A DNA stretch of 64,000 nt, taken from positions 1-64,000 of the forward strand of contig ARYC01001994.1 of assembly GCA_000711775.1 (NCBI GenBank), in the 5' to 3' direction. A program made the translations under genes and the position numbers. The notes under the pieces were generated by a model. That model was given only the letters and a program-made list of their open reading frames with translations, was not told the DNA's origin and ran no database searches. Numbering within the stretch: the stretch's first letter is position 1; the number at the start of each line of letters is the position of its first letter. This document shows, in pieces, positions 34,076-44,601 of the stretch. Origin of the DNA: Oxytricha trifallax. Its lineage: Eukaryota; Ciliophora; Spirotrichea; Sporadotrichida; Oxytrichidae.

Positions 34076-35125
34076 TCATTCGTTTAAATCTAAAACTTAT
34101 TTATATACACATAATCTCCCTTCTCTTGCGCATACTTTAGCTTTATAATTGCTGACTTTCTTAACACCACTCTTAATAAAATCAACTGTATCTATCTTCA
34201 TATCGTGCATCAAGTGATATAGTAGAACATTCTTGTAGTGGCCTTTTAATAGGCTCCAATATAATTCAATTCCATTGAACTGAAGACTGTAGGGAACATT
34301 AAATATAGGTGTTATATTTAGCCTTTCATATTCTTTCCTTGTGTCTTTAGTTTTATAAACAGATAAGTTATCTACAAACAGAATATTCTCTTAGTCGGCG
34401 TACTTATCTCTAAGCTATTGTAGGAACTTAATGTATTATTAGGTCTTTCTTGAGCGAGGATGGATAACATAAGTCTCGAGGCCATTATCTTCGCTTATTC
34501 CACCAAGTATTGCATGAAGTTAAACCTTAACCTTTTAATCATTTACTTAAATGTTGCTATATCTTTTATACCAAAACTTTTATATGAAGGTATTAAACGT
34601 GAATACTGCCTCATCAGCGTGTATGAACTTAATGTTATTAGTAATAGTCCTCTGCATTTAATCGAATATATAATTTAAATTATCCTTATAAAATGGAACA
34701 TTAAAGTCAATCACTCTCTTAATGCGATTGACTGTCTTGTAAGATATTCCGTTCTTTTTATATATGTTCGCTATAGATTAAGCAGAGATATGAAGCTCAG
34801 GAAATTGGCGATGAAACATCACAGCTCTCTAGGCCAGAGAGAAGTGAGCCCAGTATTTAAGAGTTTTATCATTAATAAGATAATCAATATGATGCTGCTA
34901 AAATTTTAGAGGTCTTTTAGGCTTAGAATTAAGCTGCTATCTCTTTAAATTCAATGCTAATAGACAGTGAGACCTCACAGTTGCTGGAGATTTATGGAGT
35001 AGCCTTGCTATAGACGTATAATTCAGAACAGGCTTGAGTTATTCACTATATTCATCACATCCATATCGCAACTTAAACAATAAATCTATATACTCACTGT
35101 CATAAACTGACCCCAAACCTCGCAT
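34076..35125 (-). CDS. TBE-B 42-kDa transposase, intact
   Basis: Exactly 350 codons, MRGLGSVYDSEYIDLLFKLR to QVLDLNE then TGA, with no interruption although dozens of TAA/TAG codons are read as Gln. Helix-turn-helix-like segment at about residues 37-55 (TSIARLLHKSPATVRSH). DD34E catalytic triad: Asp171 in FIHADEAVF, Asp252 in LFVDNLSVYK and Glu287 in FNGIELYWS, with 34 residues between the last two. It belongs to the Tc1/IS630 superfamily and would act at the telomere-like ends. The only fully open transposase in the window; convergent to the 22-kDa gene and next to the right terminal repeat. Confidence 0.95.
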
Positions 35126-35253
35126 ATACTCACTTAAATTACTAATATTTAAACATTAAACCCCTACATAAACCCTATTAAAACCCTAATAAAGTATGCC
35201 TTAAGTCTACTTTTATCAATCAAAAACTCAATCAAACTACTGAAAGGGTTTTG
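35124..35253 (-). repeat. Right terminal inverted repeat of TBE-B
   Basis: Mirror of 29,618-29,755. It ends TGAAAGGGTTTTG, one telomeric unit shorter than the left end. The transposase ATG lies at its inner edge. Confidence 0.9.
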
Positions 35254-35256
35254 ATT

Positions 35257-36560
35257 GCTACTCAAGTTATTCTCATTAACTCATTTATTTATATCATTTT
35301 ATGAAAGAATACCTTTTATTATAAGTTTCATTCTCTAATTAATGTTATTTTTATAGCGAATCAAAGTTATGATAATTAAGTAGTATTGAAGAATATTTAA
35401 TTAAATGTATTTAGACACATAGCTTATTTTTATATATTATCTAATAATTACTTATAATTTGTGTTGAATATTACAAATATCCTTTATTTTCTATAAGATA
35501 TGCTATATATATGTTGAATTAAATGCAATAAAATCCTTATTAAAACTGGATGATAAGATTTGATTTATAATGCCTAAAGTATTTTACCAATTTGTAATAG
35601 AATGTCCAATTAAATTAAATCCAAATAATCATCACAATATTCGAATTTATCTACTTCTATTTTACAGGTCATCATATTGATCTTATATTAATTCATTTAT
35701 AGGTATTTTGTTGTAACTTAATTTACCATTAATACATTATTCTTTAATTTAGCTTCAATAGTTACGAGTTTATTGACATTTGAGTTGACCTTATTGCGAT
35801 CAAAAGGAAGATGCATGGTCTGATAATTATTGATATTTAACTTACTTTTAGATATTTCCTTCGGCAAAGTTATTTACTTCTAGTTTATAGAACTATGTAC
35901 TCAAGTTAATTATGCATTTCTTAAGGTTTCTGTGAATCTTCAAAGAAACTCTTCTACAGCTGAAAAAATGGCAGCATTAATACCAGAATTCATTTAATCA
36001 ATCTGCTGTGAAGAGTGGCAGCTAACAAAAGCACTCAAATCACTTTGATTAAATGAACACAATCAGTCCTGCATAGCATTATGATATTAGTGAGCATAAA
36101 TAAGCATTTAAAAATGAATAGGCTAAAAGGATATGGCATCTTAATATTGGATGAATGAACGCGAAGGAATATAATAAATTAATGAGTTAGAATTAAACAT
36201 TTATAATTAATAATAAATTTAATTGATATATTTAATTTATAGTAATCCCCCCCCCATTAATAAAATTAAATATACAAATTAATATAAGTTGTTGATAATC
36301 TTTTACAATTGCTTGAAGCATTTATATTCGACGTCAAATTAATGAATCTACAAACTGACTACTGTCTTTTGAATGATAGAAGAGTATTTAAAGGACTCTG
36401 TGTTAATTGCTTATAGCTATACACAGGAAAAAATAATTGCACTATAAATTATTTAATTAATTTTAAGAAATATGTTGAAATAATAATTTACCTAAGTGAT
36501 TAACTAGCTAACTGACTAAGTTGAAATAATTAAAAATAATATTATAAATATTAATGTGTT
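35257..36560. other. AT-rich stretch with one coding-like frame
   Basis: At about 35,840-36,052 (+) the frame reads FIELCTQVNYAFLKVSVNLQ, then STAEKMAALIPEFIQSICCE to a TGA. It is protein-like in composition but has no recognised family. The rest is AT-rich with a C9 run near 36,247 and nothing else seen. Confidence 0.3.
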
Positions 36561-36686
36561 AATACATTATTAATATAGATTATTTAAATTGGGAAATTGT
36601 AATTTTTAAATATAAATTTAAATTTAACTAATTTAAACAGCTACTAATTGCATGAGGTTTAAATAGAATTTTAAATAGTAAGTATA

Positions 36687-36790
36687 GATACCCCCCATGC
36701 GCCTGGAATTTTTTCGAATTCCAGGCACATGAAAATCGAACCTGGAATTCCAGGAACAAATCTGAAATTCCAGAAGTATAACTGGAACCA
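36687..36790 (+). repeat. Left terminal inverted repeat with hairpin
   Basis: C6 tract at the tip, then GCGCCTGGAATT and, after a short loop, AATTCCAGGCACATG, which can fold back on each other. Further AATTCCAG motifs continue inward. Counterpart at 42,120-42,209. No C4A4 repeat is present. Confidence 0.85.
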
Positions 36791-37289
36791 AAATTTTGTT
36801 TAATAAAATAGAATTATTTTATATAAAAAATTCATTGAAATTGTTATGCATAATATTATTCAAATATTAATTTAAAAAGCAAAATATAAATTACTTTTTA
36901 CCATATATATTCAAATTCATATTAATTTGTAACATGATTAAAATTAAACAACGATTACTATTGTAGGAATACATTAGATATTTAGAAAACATAATTCATT
37001 AAATTAATATTAAATCTAAATATTGGTAGTTAAAATAGACGGGTAATCATGACATATAATAGGAAAACATTTTTTGTCAAAGGCTCTGCCATGCATATGC
37101 CTTGAGATACCTATAAGTTATATCATGATTTATTGACGATAGGGTGTAAAATTCTTAAATTATAAACTAAGTTTTAACAATAAATAAATCCTTTAAAGTT
37201 CCATCTTATGATGGAGATAGATAAATTATAAAAATCTGAGAAAAATAGGTAGGTTGATATAATTAATCAAGAATATAAATTAATTAAAA

Positions 37290-38438
37290 ATGAAGCTGAA
37301 TGAAATAGAACTTCAAAAATTATAAAAAATAATATGCCTTTTAATGTTTCGTGATAAGTAATATCATTAATAATCATGAGTTTTTGCTACAGTAAAATAA
37401 ATTTCCTCATTATTAAAAATATCTGAAAAGACAGTATAGATAATAAAACAAAGAATTAAAGGGGAAAAAACTAGCTAAAATAAGATTAAAGGAAATAAAA
37501 TAAACTTTAAAGATTAATAATTAGCTTATCTGATTTCAAAAGAAACTTTGAAGGAATAGATGTTGCTCTCTTTAAAATAAAGAACTATAGTTTTCCATAG
37601 ACAATTTCCAGAATAAAAGTTGTCACCAACGACTTTATATTGAATTTATAAAAGTCATGGGATTAGGTTTAAGGAATCTAGGACTGACTATAATTTGACA
37701 GAGCATAAAAGACAACTTATAAAACAAGATTTATTAAGAGTTAAAGACGAACTAACTAAAATCATTTGTAACAAATAGAATATTGTCTATTTAGATGAAG
37801 CTATATTTAAAGCTCATACAATAACTTATAAAACTTGGGCCAATAAATACACAAATCAGACACTATTTAAGGAAGGTACTAAATTGGACACATTGGCTGC
37901 AGTGGTTATCATTAGCTCTAAGTTTGGACATGAAGGATTCAGAGTTGTGCAAAAGTCAATTAAAATTGATGATTTTTTACAAGTAATTCAAGAATTAAAT
38001 GCAAACTATGAATCAAAGCCTTTGACAATATTTCTTGACAATCTAAGAGCACATCACTCCAAAATATTCAAAGAACAGGTTGAAGCTAATGGGTGGCAAC
38101 TCTTATATAATGCACCTTACTCTTCATAGTACAATTGTATAGAGAATGTATTTTCAAGAGTCAAAAGGGTATATAAAAAAAATATTTAATTAAGCATTAG
38201 TTTAAAATCACAAATAAACAAAACTTTTTATCAGTTGTAAAATCAATTAAGTCAATTGACAAAAATGATTGTCAAATTAGTGAAAAACATTGTTTAAGTT
38301 TACTTAATTAAAACTAATGAGTTTATTTAAAGTTAAGTTTATTTATTAAAAATTAATCATACATAAATATTTATGTCATTAATTCATTTCCATTCTTTTT
38401 GCTGGAGGGCTCCTCATTATCGTGTTGTCTTCCCTTGA
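37290..38438 (+). pseudogene. DD34E transposase of the TBE-related element
   Basis: One frame of 383 codons with two internal TGAs (37,377 and 37,641). Starts MKLNEIELQKLQKII. Helix-turn-helix segment FATVKQISSLLKISEKTVQ aligns with the TBE transposase N-terminus, and HRQFPEQKLS with TBE FHRQFPELHIS. Catalytic blocks: IVYLDEAIFKAHT, TIFLDNLRAHHSK and YNCIENVFSRVK, with 34 residues between the second Asp and Glu, as in TBE. The 3' end overlaps the convergent 22-kDa homologue by about 60 bp. The TGAs may be simple decay (TGG or CGA to TGA) or readthrough codons. TGG is used for other Trp residues. Confidence 0.85.
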
Positions 38439-39128
38439 GAACATATTCATTTATGTTTACCTCATTTAGTTGTTGTTGCTTAAATCGACAGTGTTAGAGA
38501 TCTCACAGCGCTTTCGTTTTTTCTGCTGCTTTCGACCTAATGTCTTAATTTTGAGCATTGAGAGTGCTTTACCCTTCTTTTCTATAAAGACATAAATATT
38601 TATGTTAACTTACTTGAAAAGTGAGGGACAGACTGAATTTCCCTTAAAAACTCTTCACTTATTTAAATTGACTCCCCTTTTTATTCTTCATCGAGGATCG
38701 TATTTCTAGCAGCACACTGCGACATAACCATTTATGTCAACCATTCGTTTTTGATTGTTCCCAGGACTCCAAAGAAAAAATACTTGTCTGGAAGATCCTT
38801 GACCTCATCATATATACCCAAGTACCTGTTGAGCGCTTAATCTTGCTTGGCATATTTGAATATGTTCGCGACACTGAGTTCAGGATAGTTTGGTACGTTG
38901 AAATAAATGACATCTGCTGATTTAAGTAGCTCTTTGCGAGTAGCGAGGACATCTTTTATAAATTTCATGCTAGTCCGCTTATATGAGGGCAAATGGTATC
39001 CCACTATCATGGTTAAGCTAAGATGACTTACGTGAATATTTTAAGTGGTTGTACCAATTCTACTTAGTATTTAGGCTCCCGTCTAAGACCCTTGAATTTA
39101 TGTTCACGATATTTTGTGATGACTCCAT
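38376..39128 (-). CDS. Homologue of the TBE 22-kDa protein, intact
   Basis: Starts MESSQNIVNINSRVLDGSLN at 39,128. Two introns of 28 and 32 bp (both GTAAGT...ATAG) fall at the same places and in the same phase (1) as in TBE 22-kDa genes. Spliced length is 231 codons with no internal stop. Conserved blocks are HLPSYKRTSMKFIKD, FNVPNYPELSV (TBE: EIPNYPEISV), LPDKYFFFGVLGTIKNE (TBE: LPDRSFFFGLLGTLRES) and ISEEFLREIQSVPHFS before intron 2. The C-terminal half is very basic (GRKQQKKRKR). The open frame despite decay of its neighbours suggests recent activity. Function unknown. Confidence 0.9.
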
Positions 39129-39649
39129 TTTGAATTTTATTTATGTTTCTATTATTTAGTAAGGTTGTTGTAAGGCTATTAATTAAGGAGTAATATTTTA
39201 ATAAAACTGAATTTAATTGGATTAACAAATATAAAGACATAAATAAACTATTTTTATTGGTTTAAAATTTAATAGTATACATAATTAATCTGCTCAAAGA
39301 GTTTATTCAAATTATTAATAAATTAATTTATAGTTGAAATGATTTTATGATTGTGTTATCTAAGGGTTAGAATTAAAAGGAAACAAATTATATTGACATA
39401 ATTAAATATATTATTTTATAAAATTATTTATGTTCACATAATTATAAGGAACCTCTCAAAATTTTTCCGGGAGTCTTTCACTATTCATAGATATTTATCG
39501 CGTCTCCTTTTCAGAAACCTTTCAGATTCTTTACAGGAATCTTTCAGAAACATGATTATTTGTGTTTACATTAGTTAATTATATTTATAAATAAAATAAG
39601 ACCCACAAACTTTTAATTCCTTATATTTAATAGCCTTATTATAATTAAG

Positions 39650-41084
39650 TAAACAATAAATAATGATGAAGAATAATTCATCAGTTAAGACATAATTAAA
39701 AAATCAATAAAAAGGGGCTACGAGGAATACTAATAATACTATTCGAAGTGGCAATAGATGAGATCACCTCGTGCCCAGAATATAGCAAAGAAACCCAGAA
39801 CTCTCATGGAATGTTAATTATGTTCCCTTGTTTACACATCCCTAGAGCTTAAGAGGCACATGCTGGTTCATCAGAGAGAAAATGAAAGTTTATTTAACTA
39901 AAACTCGGAGGAAAATATACTTGCCTTATTTGTTTCAAAAAAAAAAGCAAAGTCTCAATTTTCTTCAAAATCAAAGCTTTTTATTCACTTAAGAAAACAC
40001 AATGAACAAGAAATTTTGGCAGCTGGTTATTCAAAATTAGTAAGCTTACATAATTTAAAACTTTTAGATTCTTAATTAAATCATCAAAGCAGAACAAAGC
40101 TTAAAAAATAAAAGTTATTTGAGCAGCGATCAGGAAGAATAGAAAAGTGAAAACATAAAAATTAAAGGGGAGGGTGTGAGGGGAAGTATTTTTTTTGTGA
40201 TTAATCATAACAATCAAGCTAAAGCTTGCAAATTATTGAAACTAACACTACCAGTAACTCTGTATTTATTAGTGAAGTGATTTAAAGATAAAAAATTTTT
40301 TCAAAGTACAATTAGTAGGGTCAGTTAAATACGAGATAGCAATGATACTTGAACTTTCACTTGACTCAAATATTCTATGTAATGACAAAACAAAATTTGA
40401 TTCTATAGAAGGTTGTACATTAACTCTTGAGTTCCAAGAGCTCAATAATATCTAGAACTTGACAATATTTTATGGAATGAATTCAAAGTTATACAACATA
40501 TTCAGTCTTTAGTTCAAAACTACTAAGACAAACTTTTGGGTGTATTCTATGATGAATAAGCAATTTATATTAAAAGAATGAACTATGACATAACATTTGA
40601 ATAGTTAATAGAAACTAAGCTTTCCTAGTCATAAATAAGAAAGTATTTACTTTAGATAATACATGCAGTTGAGGAGCTTCACTTTCTAGGCATCGTACAT
40701 AGATTCTTAACTCCAAACAATATTAAAATCACTTTTGGCTAAATGAGCTAAATTTTCTTAACAAATTATAGTCATGCTTCATTTTTAGAACAGAGATCAA
40801 TAGCTGCAGCCATACCTTTAAACTATTACTAGCACTTTGTGGATTTAAAAGAAATGGAAGATAGCGATCCTAGATAGGACATTTATTCCTTAATTGTCAT
40901 TACAATTAGAATAAAGATAGGGAAAAATTCAAAAACTTAGAATAAACTACTAACGACTTAGGGGAAATGGCATCGATACTCAAAAAAGACAAGACTTTTG
41001 AATTATAGTGAAAATATTTTAGACTATATTTGTTCAGATTTTTCTAAAGTGCCATCTTTATCATAGTTAAAGAAAATAGTATGA
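39650..41084 (+). pseudogene. C2H2 finger/kinase-like protein, 57-kDa homologue
   Basis: First finger MECQLCSLVYTSLELKRHML with CX2C and HX3H. Second finger TCLICFKKK then FIHLRKHNE, with a frameshift in a 10-A run between them. Downstream, NILCNDKTKFDSIEG and AVEELHFLGIVHRFLTPNN align with the TBE kinase-like domain (ELHELGYVHRVLKPEN); HRD is HRF here. Further C-terminal text (FVDLKEMEDSDPRQDIYSLI) ends at TGA 41,082. Start uncertain; an in-frame ATG lies at 39,758. Divergent from the 22-kDa homologue, exactly as in TBE. Confidence 0.75.
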
Positions 41085-42119
41085 ATGTATTTTTTAAACT
41101 GATTCTTTGATTAATTATATCAACCTACTTATTTTTCTCAGATTTTTATAAATGCCATGTAATAGTTTTAAATAATAATATTATTTTTTTTAAAAAAATA
41201 TTCTAAAATTCTTTATCTTCACTATTTTTATATGAAAAGTGGTTTTTTTTGTTTCATTTTAGCATTAGGAGTAAGAGTATATGTTTAAGTTATTTAAATT
41301 TTTTAAACTGTTTATAAATAATAAATCCTTCTTAAATTCTGATTCGAAGTTCTAATACATGAGCCTGTTTGATATAGCTTGATTGTATTTCATTAGTATA
41401 GAATCAGACTATATACTGATCAGATTTTTATTCTTAATAATAAAGTAAATATAATTTATTTATAATAAAGAGACTTAATGATAATGGATTCTAAAGCTTT
41501 TCATATGTTGAAAAGTATGATTAATGCAAGTATAATTTTGCTTTATATTTATATTACTCTATAGTTATAGAATGATTATGGTCTGAGCCAGAAGTCAGAC
41601 AAAAGGAATTCGGAGCCAGGAGTCAGGCAGTTTCTTTATAATACCAATATTAATATATTTTAGTCTTCTATATACCCCAAAAAATAATGAAAATTGCATT
41701 CTTTATCAATAAGAATTATAGGAATCACTTTTGACCTATAGTTTTCAGGTTCACTGACCCAGCTTCTTAAGATAAATGAAAATTCCTTATTAAATGGCAT
41801 AATAATATTTAAACAAATGCATGAATTTATTCATTATGCATAATAATTAATAAAACTGGATTTAGAAAATTTAAATTAGTATTTATATGATATAAGTGAT
41901 AATTTTACTGACTTCGAGGAGATTTATTTATTAAAATAATTAATTAATTTAAAAACTTATAATATCTAATCTTTTTTCTCATTGTATTATGACTTTTGGG
42001 ATATTTATTACAGAGAGCAATTAAAGTAATATTTAAAAAATTTTACTTTGATAGACAAAATATAATAGAAATTTTTTTTAAATAATATATTCTAACATAA
42101 ATAAAATATTAACATAAAT

Positions 42120-42209
42120 TACAGGAATAAATCTGGAATTCCAGATTCAGTCTGGAACCGTTTTCATGTGCCTGGAATTTGAAGCAATTCCAGGCACATG
42201 GGGGGTATC
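42120..42209 (-). repeat. Right terminal inverted repeat with hairpin
   Basis: Mirror of the left end: CATGTGCCTGGAATT, loop, AATTCCAGGCACATG, then GGGGGGTATC. Subterminal CTGGAATTCCAG is a perfect palindrome. Confidence 0.85.
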
Positions 42210-42210
42210 C

Positions 42211-42445
42211 GTAAGTATACAAAAATGTCTGTATAAAATGGGGATTACTATGCACCAACTTCAATAAAAGTTGGAAAGTTCGAATCCTTCTTTGGAATTA
42301 CTTTTATTTATGTATTAAAATAAGATCAAAATAAAATTGGAACTCAAAATAAAAGTAATTCCAAAGCAGGATTCGAACTTTCCAACTTTTATTGAAGTTG
42401 GTGCATAGTAATCCCCATTTTATACAGACATTTTTGTATACTTAC
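42211..42445. repeat. Palindrome with tRNA-like arms
   Basis: Arms 42,211-42,312 and 42,343-42,445 are nearly perfect inverted copies. Each holds CCAACTTCAATAAAAGTTGG (an anticodon-arm-like hairpin) followed by AAAGTTCGAATCCTT, which fits a tRNA T-arm/B-box. A complete cloverleaf is not obvious, so I regard it as a tRNA-derived foldback rather than a tRNA gene. Confidence 0.55.
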
Positions 42446-42562
42446 TATTTCAAATTCTATTTAAACCTCATGCAATTAATAGCTGTTTTAATTAGTAAAA
42501 TTTAAATTTATATTTAAAAATTACCATTTTCCCATTTTTGAATATACTATATTAATAATTAA

Positions 42563-43125
42563 TTAAAGTGGTTCATCACATAAATGATCTAATTATATTA
42601 GCATCATTTACCAAATGTGCTATCACTCTTATGTAATAATTAAAAAAGAAAAACACCAATTAGCATAAATCATTTAATTTCTAACAAAGAAAGCTACATG
42701 ATAAAACAAAGGAAAATAATTCGATATTCTTAAATAATGTTAGTTAAGATCCTGCCATTTTTAAAATAAATTGCATGATAAATTAGTAAAAAATCTTATA
42801 CGATTCTGGTTTTAAGAAAAAAGCGGATCTAATAAAGAGTAGTAAGTTAGAATGTTATAAATAAGATTTTTTACATTTCATTGGTGGTTGATACACCAAA
42901 GAAGCTCAAGGTTATAAAAAATATATATGCAGTATTGAAGCAAGAATTTAAACCTTAAATTGATAAAAATGCTAATAATATATATAAATAATACAAGACT
43001 CTTAAACTTGAGGCATTTGAATTAAGTGATTTTTACGAGGTAGTTCATCAGTAATATTGGCATTGATGCTACTAAGATAAGTAATATAATAATTCAAATA
43101 AATTTTGAGATTTTGATTAAGATAG
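42563..43125. other. AT-rich stretch, nothing recognised
   Basis: No repeat, ORF or RNA signal supported. Confidence 0.5.
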
Positions 43126-43945
43126 AATTTGTGAATTGATAGTGAATTTCTTTAATAAATGCATAAATCGCTTTAAATGTAGTTCTTTAGCAGCTATTTA
43201 AGACTTGAGTGGTACTGGCCAACACTCTTAAAGTCCTCATTTTTTCCTACTTGAATTGCTTTGCGCACAGTGGATGAATCCTCACAAGATATTCTGCTCT
43301 GATTCGTATCGTTACCAGTGTCAAATTCTCATTGTCCAGTGTAGCAGTTGCCCATACCTCATCCTTCTTGATTCATCGTGAATTTTCAAAGATGCTAAAG
43401 GCAGAGAGATTTCCATTTTGTTTAGTAGGTATTATTAAAATTAGAGATGTTGAATAAATTAAATTAAACTGATTAAAATTATTAAAGTTTTAATGATGAG
43501 AGATTAATTTGTCAGAAATTGTTTTAATATATAGAGAATTTCAGTTAGTAAAGTCTTAATTAATTTTAAACAGGAATTTATTAATTAAGACTTTGTTTAA
43601 TTTAATTTATTCAACATCTCTAATTTTAATAATACCTACTAAACAAAATGGAAATCTCTCTGCCTTTAGCATCTTTGAAAATTCACGATTGATCAAGAAG
43701 TGGATGAGGTATGGGCAACTGCTACACTGGACAATGAGAATTTGACACTGGTAACGATACGAATCAGAGCAGAATATCTTGTGAGGATTCATCCACTGTG
43801 CGCAAAGCAATTCAAGTAGGAAAAAATGAGGACTTTAAGAGTGTTGGCCAGTACCACTCAAGTCTTAAATAGCTGCTAAAGAACTACATTTAAAGCGATT
43901 TATGCATTTATTAAAGAAATTCACTATCAATTCACAAATTATATT
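43126..43945. repeat. Long palindrome/foldback with 345-bp arms
   Basis: Arms 43,126-43,469 and 43,594-43,945 are almost identical inverted copies around a 124-bp spacer, which itself contains a small hairpin (GTCTTAATTAA / TTAATTAAGAC). The arms are GC-richer than the flanks. No clear target duplication. Confidence 0.85.
43607..43810 (-). CDS. Small Cys-rich ORF in the palindrome arm
   Basis: 67 codons, MLCAQWMNPHKIFCSDSYRY, then QCQILIVQCSSCPYLIHFLI. Cys/His spacing (C, H, C, then C and CSSC) resembles a small zinc-binding fold. The other arm (about 43,252-43,420, + strand) reads nearly the same peptide. This could be the remnant of a zinc-binding domain of a captured gene; no family assigned. 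Confidence 0.35.
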   Translation of the reverse strand: MLCAQWMNPHKIFCSDSYRYQCQILIVQCSSCPYLIHFLINREFSKMLKAERFPFCLVGIIKIRDVE

Positions 43946-44601
43946 ATTAGATTTTAAATTAATATTTCAAATGATATTATTTGTTTTAGTGATGAATATT
44001 ATTATTAATATGTTTAATAAATTTAATTAAAAATATACAGATGCCTAATATGAAAATTTAAAGTTGAGCATCACAAACTGCTTCACAAATATCATTGCTA
44101 GTCGCCATAATCCTCATTAAATGTATGCAGTTGCATCGTTCAGTAAAAACTTTAGTTTACTATAAAAAAATCTCTTTTAAAGTCTATAATTGCAACATTA
44201 AAATAATAATCTCAAGATTAAACAAGATCATAAGCGAAATAAAAAGAAATATATTATAAATTAAAGTAAGACATCTAATAAAGAAGAAATTAATAGCATC
44301 ATATTTTTAATTAAATATGAATTTTAACAAAAAAATATTCATTATCAATAAATAATCTTTCGGAAACACTATGTATTTCACCTAAATATTTAAATATCTA
44401 AACATTTATCATTACTTTCACTTATCTCAAATAAAAAAACAAATATATTTAAAATAATTTCTAATATGCTAATTATTCATATTTATTGTTTGTATTTTTA
44501 GTTAAACTAAATTTTAGCAAAAAAAGTAATGCAATAGAAAAATAAAGCAAATTCTAATTCAATAAAGTAAAAAATTAATTTTAATAAATCTTAAACAAAA
44601 A
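43946..44601. other. AT-rich stretch, nothing recognised
   Basis: About 80% A+T without recognisable features. Confidence 0.5.

Larger units (their letters stand above)
29618..35253. mobile_element. Complete TBE-B transposon carrying nested insertions
   Basis: Flanked by ATT repeats (29,615-29,617 and 35,254-35,256). Terminal repeats of about 130 bp match in inverse orientation; the right end has lost one GGGGTTTT unit. Genes: 57-kDa (-), 22-kDa (+), transposase (-). Without the 1.79-kb insertion at 31,244-33,033 the element would be about 3.85 kb. The transposase is fully open, the 22-kDa gene nearly so. Confidence 0.93.
36687..42210. mobile_element. TBE-related three-gene transposon without telomeric ends
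   Basis: 5.5 kb with inverted ends GATACCCCCCATG...CATGGGGGGTATC, each followed by a hairpin-forming pair of CCTGGAATT/AATTCCAGG. A 9-bp direct repeat GTAAGTATA flanks it (36,678-36,686; 42,211-42,219). It encodes a DD34E transposase (+), a homologue of the TBE 22-kDa protein (-) with both introns conserved, and a C2H2 finger/kinase-like protein (+) homologous to the TBE 57-kDa protein. Gene order and relative orientation equal those of TBEs. I know of no described TBE relative with such ends, but that needs a search. Confidence 0.88.
36566..42562. mobile_element. Foldback element split by the 36.7-42.2 kb transposon
   Basis: Left arm 36,566-36,686 and right arm about 42,440-42,562 are inverted copies (TTGCATGAGGTTTAAATAGA shared). 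The inner part, 42,211-42,445, is itself a palindrome. Removing the 36,687-42,210 transposon and one copy of GTAAGTATA restores a simple foldback of about 0.47 kb. Confidence 0.7.

Noticed and set aside
36240-36256. C9 run as a possible telomere-addition or element end
   Set aside because: No inverted partner, no C4A4 pattern and no target duplication nearby.
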